Source: Gammaproteobacteria bacterium
Lineage (GTDB): Bacteria; Pseudomonadota; Gammaproteobacteria; Pseudomonadales; Azotimanducaceae
Reading direction: 5' to 3'
Assembly: GCA_026707945.1 (NCBI GenBank)
Contig: JAPOVV010000025.1
Coordinates: forward strand, 1-50,563
DNA length: 50,563 bases
The notes under the pieces: model-generated
Database searches by the model: none
Told to the model about the DNA's origin: nothing
What the model saw: the letters and a program-made list of their open reading frames with translations, nothing else
Position numbers and translations under genes: made by a program
In this document: positions 35,236-44,969 of the stretch, piece after piece
How the letters are laid out: every line of letters begins with the position of its first letter
Numbering within the stretch: position 1 is the first letter of the stretch

Positions 35236-35556
35236 TTAGAAAGTTTTGATGACCCATTGAGGCTTCAATCGCTCCGCGCGACTTAGTTCGCCAAAGTTCT
35301 CGGTACGATCAACAGGAACTAAAAAATATGGTTTACCCTTCTTAGGCACGACTTTTATCATTGTTAATTGGCCGTTTTGGCGATATTCGTAGATCGTGCG
35401 TTCGGGCGTTTCGCGGAGCACGACATCAGGACCCCGCTGATTTCGCGAAGGTGCGGTTTTGGTGTCATCCTGTGCTACAACTGGCGTACACATGAATGCC
35501 ACCGTCGCGAATGCACCTAGCCAACGCTTATCGATCCAGCTCGCAATACCCGACAT
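35236..35556 (-). CDS. DUF2782 exported small protein
   Basis: About 106 residues from the ATG at 35556; a GTG five codons further upstream at 35571 would touch the polA start. The leader SGIASWIDKRWLGAFATVAFMCTPVVA is a good signal peptide. The mature part (PDVVLRETPERTIYEYRQNGQLTMIKVVP, GKPYFLVPVD) matches the DUF2782 family found next to polA in Pseudomonas. Function unknown. It starts only 15 bp from polA on the other strand, so the divergent promoters must overlap coding sequence. Confidence 0.85.
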   Translation of the reverse strand: MSGIASWIDKRWLGAFATVAFMCTPVVAQDDTKTAPSRNQRGPDVVLRETPERTIYEYRQNGQLTMIKVVPKKGKPYFLVPVDRTENFGELSRAERLKPQWVIKTF

Positions 35557-35571
35557 AGGAACTAGCGACAC

Positions 35572-38271
35572 ATGAACCTAGAGAACCGCCTAATTCTAGT
35601 GGACGGTACCCAATACCTGTTTCGAGCCTATAACGCGCTACCGGAGATGCGCACAAGTCGAGGTTTTCCTACACACGCTATCCGCGGCGTCGTCATGATG
35701 CTTCGAAAACTAGTGCGCGACAACCCGACAGGGACGGTAGTCGTCGTTTTCGATGGACCAGGAAAGACGTTTCGCGACGCAATCTTCCCGGAATACAAGG
35801 CGAATCGTCCTCCTATCGATGACGACCTACTAGTGCAATTCGCACCGGTTTATGAATTCGTCGACGCAATGGGGTTGCCACGCCTTGAAGTCGCAGACGT
35901 CGAGGCCGATGATGTGATAGGCACGCTCGCGACGCAAGCGACGGCGGCTAAACGCGACACCTTGATTTCAAGTTCGGACAAAGATCTTGCCCAGCTCGTT
36001 ACCGAGCATGTGTTTCTGCAAGACACGATGAGCAATAACACGTTAGACCCCGAAGGTGTACGCGAGAAATTTGAAGTCAACCCAGAGCAGATCGTTGACT
36101 ATCTCGCGTTGATGGGCGACAAGGTTGACAACATTCCCGGCATACCTGGGGTTGGTAAGAAGACCGCTGCGAAATGGCTGCAAACCCATGGCGATCTTGA
36201 GACCATCATTGCGACGTCGGATGACGTAAAAGGGAAGGTCGGAGAAAAACTACGTGCTCATCTTGATCAGCTACCGTTAGCGCAGGAACTCGCGACGATT
36301 AAGTGCGATGTCGAGATGGACCACTCAGTCAGCAACCTCAAACATCAACCAATGAACCTCCCTGCGTTGCTTGAACTATGCCAAAAGTATGAGTTTCGGC
36401 AGTTGCGGGACCAGTTCAATGAAGATGCCGGCGTCACCGAACCCGCCCCACAGCCTACAGAATCTGAGACTGAAGTCGACTTAATTACAACAAACACACA
36501 GCTGGACGACATCGTAGATGCAATAAAAACCGCCGGTACGTTTGCTGTATTCGCTGTTACGTCAAGACACTCTACGCTAGATCACACGGTCCACGGTCTG
36601 AGTTTAAGTATCGACAGTAAGCACGTTTGTTATGTCCCGTGTGGTTCGTCATTGACTGATCAGACGCTGTCTGCTGACGAAGCCATGTCCAGACTTCGAG
36701 AGGTATTCGAAGACTCAAATCTGACGCTTCTTACGCACGACATTAAATCACTTCGGCACACACTTCAGAATTTCGAAATTAACGTGCAAACTACCGTTCA
36801 TGACATCATGCTTATGTCGTATGTCCTGAATAGCATCGGCCACGGTGAGCATCGCCTGAAGGGTATAGCGGGAACGGTCCTCGATCGCACCATCAAAGAT
36901 TCAACCGACTTGCTCGGATCTGGTGCCAAGCGAATCAGTTTTGACGCGGCCGACCCAACCGCAGTGTGTCAATACGCGAGTGAGCAGGTAATCACCATCG
37001 AAGCGCTTTACAAAGAGATGTTGTCGAGGTTAGCCGAAATCGACACATTACGTGCAATCTATGCGGATGTTGAGATTCCACTCGAACCTTTTCTTTGGGG
37101 TATGGAACACCATGGAACGCTTGTCGAGCCAGAGGTTTTAGAGTCACTGCGAATCGAACTTGAGACACGGAAGGATTCGCTAGTTGCCCGCGCATACGAA
37201 CTCGCGGGACATGAATTCAATCTCGGTTCCCCTAAACAACTTGAAGTGATACTGTATGACGAACTGTTACTACCCGCACCACGAGCTTCGAAAAGTGGCA
37301 GTCGATCAACCAAGGAAGAGGTACTTAGTGGTTTAACCGAACATCACGAAATGCCACAAATCATCCTCGAATATCGAGCCACGACAAAGCTGATATCAAC
37401 CTATATTGCTGGTTTGTCACGGGAAATCAATCCAACAACGAAGCGTATCCATACCTCTTATTCACAAGCCAATGCTTCAACCGGACGCCTTGCTTCGGTA
37501 AATCCGAATCTGCAGAACATTCCGATCCGCACTGCAGACGGTCGGCGGGTTCGAGAAGCTTTCGTTGCGCCTCCCGACCACCTGCTCCTAACCGCGGACT
37601 ATTCGCAGATTGAGCTTCGCGTCATGGCTCATCTAACAGATGACCCCGGCCTTACGGAAGCATTTATGGAGCGCGTTGATATTCATCAGGCGACCGCTGC
37701 AGAGGTTTTTGGCGTTGCACTAGATTCTGTAACCGAGGATCAACGACGCGGTGCCAAGGCTATCAATTTCGGTTTGATGTACGGCATGTCTGCGTTCGGT
37801 CTGGCACGAAACCTAGAAATTCCACAATACCAAGCGAAGGAATACATTGACACTTACTTCAACCGCTATCCCAATGTTCAAGACTATGTACAAGCTACGA
37901 AAGAGCATGGAAAGCAAAACGGTTACGTGGAAACGATTTACGGTCGACGAATTTACCTTCGGGACATCAACGCGCGCAACCCGATGGTAAGACAAGCAGC
38001 CGAACGGCTCGCGATCAATGCGCCCGTACAAGGCAGTGCGGCAGACATCATCAAGAAAGCCACGATTTGCGTCGGTGAGTGGTTACGCGGCTCGGACCTT
38101 GACATCGAAATGATCTTGCAGGTTCACGATGAGCTCGTATTTGAAGTCGCAGAACGGGATATAGAGGAAGCAAAGTCGCGAATCCCCGAACTAATGCGTA
38201 CGGCCGTCGAACTAAAGGTGCCTCTGGAAGTCGATCTCGGTGTCGCTCAGAACTGGTCTGCCGCACACTAG
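35572..38271 (+). CDS. polA: DNA polymerase I with degenerate proofreading site
   Basis: 899 residues. The 5' nuclease (1-290) has LVDGTQYLFRAY, EADDVIGTLA, SSDKDLAQL and GDKVDNIPGIPGVGKKTA. The polymerase has DYSQIELR (676-683), RRGAKAINFGLMYG (725-738, with F733 at the dNTP-selection position) and VHDELVFEV (851-859). The middle 3'-5' exonuclease fold is present (about 303-490), but at the first metal motif, where D-x-E is expected, it reads FAVFAVTSR, and the later Asp positions appear as L394 and I474. Proofreading is thus probably lost, as in some thermophile Pol I. It processes Okazaki fragments and fills repair gaps. Neighbours thrB/DUF2782 and engB match the Pseudomonas order. Confidence 0.93.
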   Translation: MNLENRLILVDGTQYLFRAYNALPEMRTSRGFPTHAIRGVVMMLRKLVRDNPTGTVVVVFDGPGKTFRDAIFPEYKANRPPIDDDLLVQFAPVYEFVDAMGLPRLEVADVEADDVIGTLATQATAAKRDTLISSSDKDLAQLVTEHVFLQDTMSNNTLDPEGVREKFEVNPEQIVDYLALMGDKVDNIPGIPGVGKKTAAKWLQTHGDLETIIATSDDVKGKVGEKLRAHLDQLPLAQELATIKCDVEMDHSVSNLKHQPMNLPALLELCQKYEFRQLRDQFNEDAGVTEPAPQPTESETEVDLITTNTQLDDIVDAIKTAGTFAVFAVTSRHSTLDHTVHGLSLSIDSKHVCYVPCGSSLTDQTLSADEAMSRLREVFEDSNLTLLTHDIKSLRHTLQNFEINVQTTVHDIMLMSYVLNSIGHGEHRLKGIAGTVLDRTIKDSTDLLGSGAKRISFDAADPTAVCQYASEQVITIEALYKEMLSRLAEIDTLRAIYADVEIPLEPFLWGMEHHGTLVEPEVLESLRIELETRKDSLVARAYELAGHEFNLGSPKQLEVILYDELLLPAPRASKSGSRSTKEEVLSGLTEHHEMPQIILEYRATTKLISTYIAGLSREINPTTKRIHTSYSQANASTGRLASVNPNLQNIPIRTADGRRVREAFVAPPDHLLLTADYSQIELRVMAHLTDDPGLTEAFMERVDIHQATAAEVFGVALDSVTEDQRRGAKAINFGLMYGMSAFGLARNLEIPQYQAKEYIDTYFNRYPNVQDYVQATKEHGKQNGYVETIYGRRIYLRDINARNPMVRQAAERLAINAPVQGSAADIIKKATICVGEWLRGSDLDIEMILQVHDELVFEVAERDIEEAKSRIPELMRTAVELKVPLEVDLGVAQNWSAAH

Positions 38272-38324
38272 TCTAGCGCGTCGAAACCATCGACCGAAAT
38301 TCAAATCTGATTGCTCGCGCTTCT

Positions 38325-38915
38325 TTACGCAAAATCTTTCAACCAGGCTGCGAGTTCGTTTGAACCTAGACCTGTTGCAGCCGAAAAAAGCTGGACCGTT
38401 ACCAATTCGTATGCAGCGACATGGTTTTTGGTCTCCGCGACGGTTCGTGCCTGTGCATTCCGTTTCAGCTTGTCTGCCTTGTTGAGCAACACTAAGACGT
38501 GCAAGACTCGTTCGCTCGCCCAATCAAGCATTCTCTCGTCGAATGGTTTCAATGGGTGCCTCGCATCCATGACCAAGACTAAGCCGCGCAAATTCATCCG
38601 TTGCTCTAGATATTCATCAACGGCAGCATTCCAACGTGCTCGTTCACTCTGGCTCGCTTTCGCATAACCATAACCGGGCAGATCCACGATGCGAAATCCC
38701 CACGAGGTCTCAAATAAGTTGATCAATCGTGTTCGTCCAGGTGTTTTGCTCACGCGTGCAAGCCGCTTGTTAGCTGCAACCTGATTCAAAGTACTTGACT
38801 TTCCGGCATTGGATCTGCCGACAAAAGCGACCTCGACAATATCGTCCTGAGGGCACTGCGATAGTCGTGCAGCGCTTCCGACAAATTCTGCCGATAACGT
38901 TGGCAACTCGGTCAT
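38325..38915 (-). CDS. engB: Ribosome biogenesis GTPase EngB/YsxC
   Basis: 196 residues. GTPase motifs are GRSNAGKS (33-40), TPGRT, DLPGYGYA and NKADK. It binds the ribosome and assists large-subunit assembly. It is convergent with polA across 53 bp, where I see no terminator, and divergent from cytochrome c4 by 91 bp. Its place between polA and cc4 agrees with Pseudomonas. Confidence 0.94.
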   Translation of the reverse strand: MTELPTLSAEFVGSAARLSQCPQDDIVEVAFVGRSNAGKSSTLNQVAANKRLARVSKTPGRTRLINLFETSWGFRIVDLPGYGYAKASQSERARWNAAVDEYLEQRMNLRGLVLVMDARHPLKPFDERMLDWASERVLHVLVLLNKADKLKRNAQARTVAETKNHVAAYELVTVQLFSAATGLGSNELAAWLKDFA

Positions 38916-39006
38916 TTCGGGTATACGGGCAGGTCGAATCGGGACTTATAATTCCGCGCGTTTCACCCCCTGAGATAGTTGGCGTAACGACGCTGACGGA
39001 GATTTT

Positions 39007-39654
39007 ATGGGTCGTTATTGCCTGTCAAGAGCCTTGATTTTTCGCGTTTTCTGCATTCTTTGCCTGAGTTGGATTGGTTTCACCCAATCTATCCTTGGAG
39101 AAGAAGAAGGGAATGCTGCGGCCGGCGAAGGCAAAGCGACGGCATGTGTCGCGTGTCATGGCAACGACGGCACATCGACAATCCCTGACTACCCCCATAT
39201 TGGCGGCCAGAATGCGAAATACTTGGAAATCCAAATGCGCCAAATGCGCGACGGTGAGCGCGACATCCCGCTAATGGCTGGACAGCTTGATTCGATGACA
39301 AATCAGGACTTGAAGGACATCGCTGCCTACTACGCGTCGCAACCAGGGAAGATCGGTCAAGCGTCTCCTGAAAACCTCGAGCTTGGTGAACGCATTTACC
39401 GCGGAGGGATTCTCGAGAAGAAAGTGGCCGCATGCACTGCATGTCATTCTCCGAATGGGAATGGGAATACTCTCGCTGGCTTCCCACGTATCTCTGGGCA
39501 ACCGATCGGTTACACCGTCGCTCAACTCAAAAGTTATCGCGAGGAAGAACGCACCAGCGACGAGTACGTTAGCGGCATGATGCGTGATATCGCTGCTCGC
39601 ATGACTGACAGCGAAATCGAAGCTGTCGCAAACTACATCCAAGGGCTGTATTAA
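39007..39654 (+). CDS. Cytochrome c4 (two hemes)
   Basis: 215 residues with a signal region (FRVFCILCLSWIGF) and two heme sites, CVACH (C47, C50, H51) and CTACH (C143, C146, H147). Candidate axial methionines are M90 (PLMAGQ) and a second in SGMMRDIA. The two halves are similar. Cytochromes c4 carry electrons from the bc1 complex to cbb3 or other oxidases. GGAG lies about seven bases before the ATG. It precedes dsbA by 43 bp, the usual gammaproteobacterial order. Confidence 0.92.
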   Translation: MGRYCLSRALIFRVFCILCLSWIGFTQSILGEEEGNAAAGEGKATACVACHGNDGTSTIPDYPHIGGQNAKYLEIQMRQMRDGERDIPLMAGQLDSMTNQDLKDIAAYYASQPGKIGQASPENLELGERIYRGGILEKKVAACTACHSPNGNGNTLAGFPRISGQPIGYTVAQLKSYREEERTSDEYVSGMMRDIAARMTDSEIEAVANYIQGLY

Positions 39655-39697
39655 CTCAAGCTCGTCCTGTGTCGGTGTTTAGCGGCAGGAGCGGTCA

Positions 39698-40360
39698 ATG
39701 AAATTTAAATTAATCCTCATTAGCGTCATAACCATGTTCGCTACGTTCGCGCAATCCCAAGCGGTGGAGTTTCGCGAGTTCGAACACTATCGAGAGATTC
39801 CCACGAGGTTTGAGACTTCGGACATAAATTCCGATACCGTCGTCGTCACGGAGATGTTCTCCTATATTTGCAATCACTGCTATACCTTTGAGCGTGATCT
39901 TGAAGACTGGCTTCCTAAGCAGGATCACAGGGTCAAATTTGTACGTGAACACGTGATATTCAGTGTGACTAGCTTAAGTCTCGCCAAAGCGTTCTACGCC
40001 GCCGAAGAACTCGGTGTTACTGAAAAAATTCACATTCCAATGTTTACTGCCATTCATGTCAACGGTTTGCGTATGAATCAATTGGATCTGCTCGTACGCT
40101 TGTTTGAGGGACGGGGCGAAACCTCTGCGACTGACTTTCGAACTGCGTACAACAGCTTCAATGTGGAAAACCGCGTTCGTCGTAGCGATGCGCTTGTTCG
40201 TGGTTGGCGAATAGATTCAACACCAACGATGGTCGTTGATGGTCGATACATTGCGGGTGGCACGCATACCCGAACCAATCGACAAATCTTGGACGTCGTC
40301 GATTTCCTAGTCGAAAAAGTCCTAGAAGATCGCAGGTCACAGCGTAACACTGGCTCATAA
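39698..40360 (+). CDS. dsbA: DsbA-like thiol oxidoreductase with a CNHC active site
   Basis: 220 residues with a signal peptide (FKLILISVITMFATFAQS, cleaved near QAVEF). The active site is C58-N-H-C61 in FSYICNHCYTFE, where the typical DsbA has CPHC; the cis-proline is in STPTMV (P176) and the C-terminal domain is helical. It should introduce disulfides into periplasmic proteins, cytochrome c assembly factors included. The Pro-to-Asn change would shift the redox potential and pKa of the first cysteine. AGGAG precedes the ATG by six bases. DsbB is not nearby. Confidence 0.88.
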   Translation: MKFKLILISVITMFATFAQSQAVEFREFEHYREIPTRFETSDINSDTVVVTEMFSYICNHCYTFERDLEDWLPKQDHRVKFVREHVIFSVTSLSLAKAFYAAEELGVTEKIHIPMFTAIHVNGLRMNQLDLLVRLFEGRGETSATDFRTAYNSFNVENRVRRSDALVRGWRIDSTPTMVVDGRYIAGGTHTRTNRQILDVVDFLVEKVLEDRRSQRNTGS

Positions 40361-40393
40361 CACCAAGTCGCTGTTGTCGCAACAAATCGGTTC

Positions 40394-41836
40394 ATGTTTT
40401 TAGGAATCGATATCGGTACGTCGGCCGTAAAGACTGTCGTCATGGATGCGTTCGGGGAAATCGTCGCCGAATCGTCTGCGCCGCTCTCCGTTTCAAGACC
40501 GCATCCGTTAATGAGTGAGCAGCATCCCGATGCGTGGTGGGATGCGGTAAATGAAACTGTAGCGGCTCTCGCCACGTACGCGCCATCCATTCGAGGTATT
40601 GGACTCTCGGGACAAATGCACGGCGCCGTTTTGCTCGATCGGGCTCAACAACCCCTAAGACCCGCGATCCTTTGGAATGACGGCAGATCAGGAGAAGAGT
40701 GCCTCGAGCTCGAAACAGCCATCGATGTCCCCGATGCGACCGGCAATCATGCGATGCCTGGTTTTACAGCTCCCAAGCTACTATGGGTGCGCAAACACGA
40801 AACTGACATCTTTGCGGCCACCAAGACTGTTCTTCTTCCCAAAGACTATGTTCGAATGCGCATGACCGGAGAATCAGCTACCGACATGTCGGACGCATCA
40901 GGAACACTCTGGTTGGATGTGGCTAAACGATGTTGGCACACCGACATGTTAGATGCGAGCGAGCTCACGACGGATCAAATGCCTGCGCTATACGAAGGCA
41001 GTGACATTACGGGCGTTCTTTCGACAGAGATTGCGTCAGCATGGCACATGAACTGTGTACCAGTAGTGGGAGGTGCGGGTGATCAAGCGGCAGGTGCTGT
41101 TGGTGCTGGAGCCGTTACACCTGGAATTTGCACGCTCTCGCTCGGTACGTCTGGGGTCATGTTCGCACCCGATTTTGGCTATCACCCTAACCCTACCGGG
41201 GGTATCCATACGTTTTGCCATGCCTTGCCCAATACATGGCATGAAATGGCCGTCATGCTTTCCGCTGCGGGTTCGCTAACTTGGATTTCGCAAATTACAG
41301 GTGCAGACTCTGAAGCGATGCTGGTCAACGAGATCGAAGCACGAGACCCTAAATCGAGTGAAGTGGTCTTTTTACCTTACCTGTCTGGCGAGCGAACGCC
41401 GCACAACAACCCACTCGCGAAAGGGGTATTTAGTGGCTTAACTGCTGATACTGACAGAGTGGAGCTTGGCCATGCAGTCCTTGAGGGTGTCGCGTTCGCG
41501 TTCAAGGATTGCTATACCGAGCTCATAAAGGCCGGCGCGGACGTTGAACACCTAAACGTCATCGGCGGGGGTTCTCGAAGTCGATATTGGGGGCAATTGA
41601 TCGCTGATGTATTGCAACGACCATTGACTTATCGCCACGACGCTGCGGTCGGGCCTGCCCTTGGTGCAGCGAGACTAGCACAGCTCGGTGTCGAAGGGTC
41701 TGCCGTTGACAATGTGTGTAGCGAAGCGCCCGTTGATTTCACAATCCATCCAAGGACGGATCAAATTGACGTACTTGAGATTAGATATCACGAATTCAAA
41801 GCGCTATACGAGCACTTAAAGGCGCATTTTGCGTAG
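40394..41836 (+). CDS. xylB: Xylulokinase
   Basis: 480 residues, complete FGGY kinase: GIDIGTSAVKTVVMD (phosphate loop), GQMHGAVLLD and LWNDGRS (substrate), GAGDQAAGAVG and SLGTSGVMFAP (ATP), and VIGGGSRSRYWGQLIADVL. The M-H-G motif and overall order are those of XylB, which makes D-xylulose 5-phosphate. xylA follows after about 100 bp in the same direction. No xylose regulator (XylR) or dedicated transporter is adjacent, so control must lie elsewhere. Confidence 0.93.
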   Translation: MFLGIDIGTSAVKTVVMDAFGEIVAESSAPLSVSRPHPLMSEQHPDAWWDAVNETVAALATYAPSIRGIGLSGQMHGAVLLDRAQQPLRPAILWNDGRSGEECLELETAIDVPDATGNHAMPGFTAPKLLWVRKHETDIFAATKTVLLPKDYVRMRMTGESATDMSDASGTLWLDVAKRCWHTDMLDASELTTDQMPALYEGSDITGVLSTEIASAWHMNCVPVVGGAGDQAAGAVGAGAVTPGICTLSLGTSGVMFAPDFGYHPNPTGGIHTFCHALPNTWHEMAVMLSAAGSLTWISQITGADSEAMLVNEIEARDPKSSEVVFLPYLSGERTPHNNPLAKGVFSGLTADTDRVELGHAVLEGVAFAFKDCYTELIKAGADVEHLNVIGGGSRSRYWGQLIADVLQRPLTYRHDAAVGPALGAARLAQLGVEGSAVDNVCSEAPVDFTIHPRTDQIDVLEIRYHEFKALYEHLKAHFA

Positions 41837-41939
41837 TAAAACGGATAAACCTTCTCTAGTCTTGTCTCAAACAGTGTCGCAACTTACTGTGGGGCGGCTT
41901 GCCATATCATTCGTGCAAATCTGATCCCAATTGTCCAGT

Positions 41940-43244
41940 ATGTCCTTCTTCCCTTCCGTCGAAAAGATCTCCTACGAAGGACCTGAAAGCTCAAATCCAC
42001 TAGCGTTTAGGTATTACGACGCTGATCGAAAGGTGCTTGGTAAAACGATGGCAGAACAGCTGCGATTTGCAGTTTGCTATTGGCATTCCTTCGCCGCGCC
42101 GGGTGACGATGTCTTTGGCGACGGTACCTGGGATCGCCCGTGGAATGACGATCTTGGCGGTGCACGCGCAAAACTCGCCTGTGCATTCGAGTTCTTCGAG
42201 AAGCTAGGTAATCCGTACTACTGCTTTCACGATCGAGATGTAGCACCAGAAGGCAACACCTTTGCTGAAACTGAGAGGAATCTAAAGACAATTGGTGACG
42301 AACTTGCACAAGCTCAAGATCGAACTGGTATCAAGCTGTTGTGGGGCACCGCGAACTTGTTCGGACACCCTCGTTACGCTGCCGGTGCGGCTACTAACCC
42401 CAATCCTGAAGTGTTCGCGTTCGCTGCATCTCAAGTCATGCAAGCGTTGGACCTGACACACGAACTTCATGGTGAGAACTATGTCCTTTGGGGAGGTCGC
42501 GAAGGCTACGATACGCTCTTGAATACGGATTTGCGCCGCGAATCACAGCAACTCGGGCGATTCATGGCCATGGTCGCTGAGCATAAAGCTAAGATCGGCT
42601 TCACGGGTACGTTGCTCATCGAACCGAAACCATGTGAACCGACCAAGCATCAATACGACTATGACAGTGCCGCATGCTACGCATTCCTACAAAAGTACGG
42701 TTTGGAAGATCAATTCAAGCTCAATATCGAATGTAACCACGCAACGCTCGCCGGTCACAGCTTCCACCACGAGATCGCATTCGCGATTGCACACAACATC
42801 TTCGGCAGCGTCGACGCGAATCGCGGGGATCCGCAGAATGGCTGGGATACAGACCAATTTCCTAATTCGGCGTCGGAATGGTCACTTGTACTCTACGAAA
42901 TTCTCCAAGATGGTGGGTTTTCCTCTGGTGGACTGAATTTTGATGCTAAGTTGCGTCGCCAGAGTGTGAATCGGGAAGACCTTTTCTACGGTCATATCGG
43001 GGGCATGGACACGATTGCTCACGGCCTGCTGAACGCAGCCGCGCTGCTCCAAAACGGTGTCCTAGAGAATGCATTGACCGACCGTTACAGCGGGTGGGAC
43101 GACGAATTAGGTCAACAAATATTGCTCCCGAATTCGACGCTATCGGATTTGGCAAATTTCGTACGTGAGCACGAATCTTCCTTAAAACCCATTTCGGGCA
43201 ATCAGGAACTTTTAGAAAATACCGTTGCTCGATTCATCAGCTAG
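41940..43244 (+). CDS. xylA: Xylose isomerase
   Basis: 434 residues from the ATG at 41940 (an in-frame TTG is three codons earlier). Metal and catalytic residues are visible: H97 and D100 in [14 protein letters not shown]228 in IEPKP, E264 and H267 in [11 protein letters not shown], and further Asp residues in SVDANRGD. It turns D-xylose to D-xylulose, or glucose to fructose. It follows xylB, an order reversed from E. coli. The 103-bp spacer holds no other gene. Confidence 0.95.
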   Translation: MSFFPSVEKISYEGPESSNPLAFRYYDADRKVLGKTMAEQLRFAVCYWHSFAAPGDDVFGDGTWDRPWNDDLGGARAKLACAFEFFEKLGNPYYCFHDRDVAPEGNTFAETERNLKTIGDELAQAQDRTGIKLLWGTANLFGHPRYAAGAATNPNPEVFAFAASQVMQALDLTHELHGENYVLWGGREGYDTLLNTDLRRESQQLGRFMAMVAEHKAKIGFTGTLLIEPKPCEPTKHQYDYDSAACYAFLQKYGLEDQFKLNIECNHATLAGHSFHHEIAFAIAHNIFGSVDANRGDPQNGWDTDQFPNSASEWSLVLYEILQDGGFSSGGLNFDAKLRRQSVNREDLFYGHIGGMDTIAHGLLNAAALLQNGVLENALTDRYSGWDDELGQQILLPNSTLSDLANFVREHESSLKPISGNQELLENTVARFIS

Positions 43245-43283
43245 CTGTCCGCAGCTCGCAAAACACTTTTTATTGGATCTGTG

Positions 43284-44966
43284 ATGCATAAATCTATCCA
43301 GCACTGTCAGCGGCTTGCTGTTTTTTCAGCGCTTCTCTTTTCTGTCGGAGTCATCAACGCTGAGCGTCTTGAGGATCGAAACGTTCTAAGCGCTATGGCG
43401 CAGGAACTAGAACGCTCCATGTCTGTCTTGGCGGAACAACCAGATCCTCCTTTTTATATCAGCTATGAGATCACTGACAATTCTCGAGCGTACGTGAGCA
43501 CGTCGTTTGGGGAGGTCACTCGTAGTTCGGAATCCGGAGGCACTTTTTACGACGTAGATCTTCGGGTTGGCAATCCTCAAATGGACAACACTCATCTTGC
43601 CAATCGGAGACCCTTCCCTCGCGTAGCCTATGGTTCACTTGCCAGCCAAGCGGGGATACGGAATTACCTCTGGCTGCTAACAGACCGATCATTTAAACAA
43701 GCATCCGAGCAACTCGTAAACGTCAGAACGCGAAGCGAAACACAAATCGATACCGACGGCCCAGCTTTCGACCTAGCTCCCGCCGTAGAAGTCGCCCACT
43801 CCGAACCGAAAAGATCCATACAGTTCGCTCACACCCAATGGGAAAAGCGACTCCAGCGTGCTTCAAACGTATTCAATGGTCACCCAAAGTTGCTCAGTGG
43901 GAATGCCCAAGCCTCCGTCGTGAAAAACGTCCGGTATTTTGTGAATAGTGAAGGTTCACGAATTCAGTCGGACGAACTGATGTATACCATCGTTCTGTCA
44001 GCATCAACAAAAGCAGATGACGGCTCAAACCTGAATTTATCCAAGCTGTTTCATTCACGCAAACCATCCGATTTGCCGTCCAATCGAGAACTGACTCGAA
44101 CGGCTGACGAGCTCGTGACGATGCTCATCGATCTTCGTAACGCACCGAATATTGAACCTTACACAGGACCCGCGATCCTGTCTGGACGCGCAGCTGGTGT
44201 GCTATTTCATGAAATACTTGGACATCGCTTGGAAGGACATCGGCTGAAGCAGACGAACGACGCCCAGACATTCAAAGACAAGATCAATCAACGCGTGCTA
44301 CCCGAATCCATGTCAGTTGTATTCGATCCGGCTCTCGAAAAATTTGGTGATACCGACTTACTTGGAACGTATGCATTCGATAACGAAGGCGTAGCAGGCC
44401 AAAAGGTTCGAGTTATCGAGGATGGTATTCTGAAGCGTTTCCTCCTTGGTCGTTCAACGCTCGCTGATGAGGGATTCCGTGAATCAAACGGCCATGGCCG
44501 TAAAGCGGTTGGTCTCTCTTCTGTAGCGCGTCAGTCAAACCTTCTCGTCGAAGTCGAAGACCCCTACACGCCTTCCCAGCTAGAGGAGCAGATGATTTCG
44601 ATCTTAAAGGAACGCGACCTCGAGTACGGTCTGTACTTCGACGATATCGTCGGTGGATTTACGATCACTCAGCGCAGCCTACCGAACGCATTCACCGTTC
44701 GTCCGGTAATCGTTTACAAGGTCTACCAAGACGGTTCTCGCGAGTTGGTGCGCGGTGTCGACCTGATTGGTACCCCGCTTGCAGTTTTCGACAGTGTGAT
44801 TGCTGCGGCAGACGACATGGCTGTATTCAATGGTCAATGTGGCGCTGAATCCGGCAATGTACCCGTATCTGCTATTTCGCCGTCAATATTAGTGGGGCAG
44901 GTTGAAGTTCAACGTGCTTCGCAATCGCGCGCCATATTGCCGATATTACCGCCTCCAGGGAGCTAG
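43284..44966 (+). CDS. Exported TldD-like metallopeptidase
   Basis: 560 residues with a signal peptide (SIQHCQRLAVFSALLFSVGVINA). The TldD/PmbA fold is recognised by GPAILSGRAAGVLFHEILGHRLEG (H310, E311, H315), a HExxxH zinc site, and by Cys520 in NGQCGAESGNVPVSAISP, the position of the third ligand (Cys) in E. coli TldD. So all three zinc ligands appear present and the enzyme should be catalytic. Cytoplasmic TldD/TldE degrade unfolded peptides and process antitoxin CcdA or microcin B17; here the pair is exported. The ATG at 43284 is used, a GTG one codon earlier also possible. The next gene is its presumed TldE-like partner, 3 bp away. Confidence 0.87.
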   Translation: MHKSIQHCQRLAVFSALLFSVGVINAERLEDRNVLSAMAQELERSMSVLAEQPDPPFYISYEITDNSRAYVSTSFGEVTRSSESGGTFYDVDLRVGNPQMDNTHLANRRPFPRVAYGSLASQAGIRNYLWLLTDRSFKQASEQLVNVRTRSETQIDTDGPAFDLAPAVEVAHSEPKRSIQFAHTQWEKRLQRASNVFNGHPKLLSGNAQASVVKNVRYFVNSEGSRIQSDELMYTIVLSASTKADDGSNLNLSKLFHSRKPSDLPSNRELTRTADELVTMLIDLRNAPNIEPYTGPAILSGRAAGVLFHEILGHRLEGHRLKQTNDAQTFKDKINQRVLPESMSVVFDPALEKFGDTDLLGTYAFDNEGVAGQKVRVIEDGILKRFLLGRSTLADEGFRESNGHGRKAVGLSSVARQSNLLVEVEDPYTPSQLEEQMISILKERDLEYGLYFDDIVGGFTITQRSLPNAFTVRPVIVYKVYQDGSRELVRGVDLIGTPLAVFDSVIAAADDMAVFNGQCGAESGNVPVSAISPSILVGQVEVQRASQSRAILPILPPPGS

Positions 44967-44969
44967 CTG

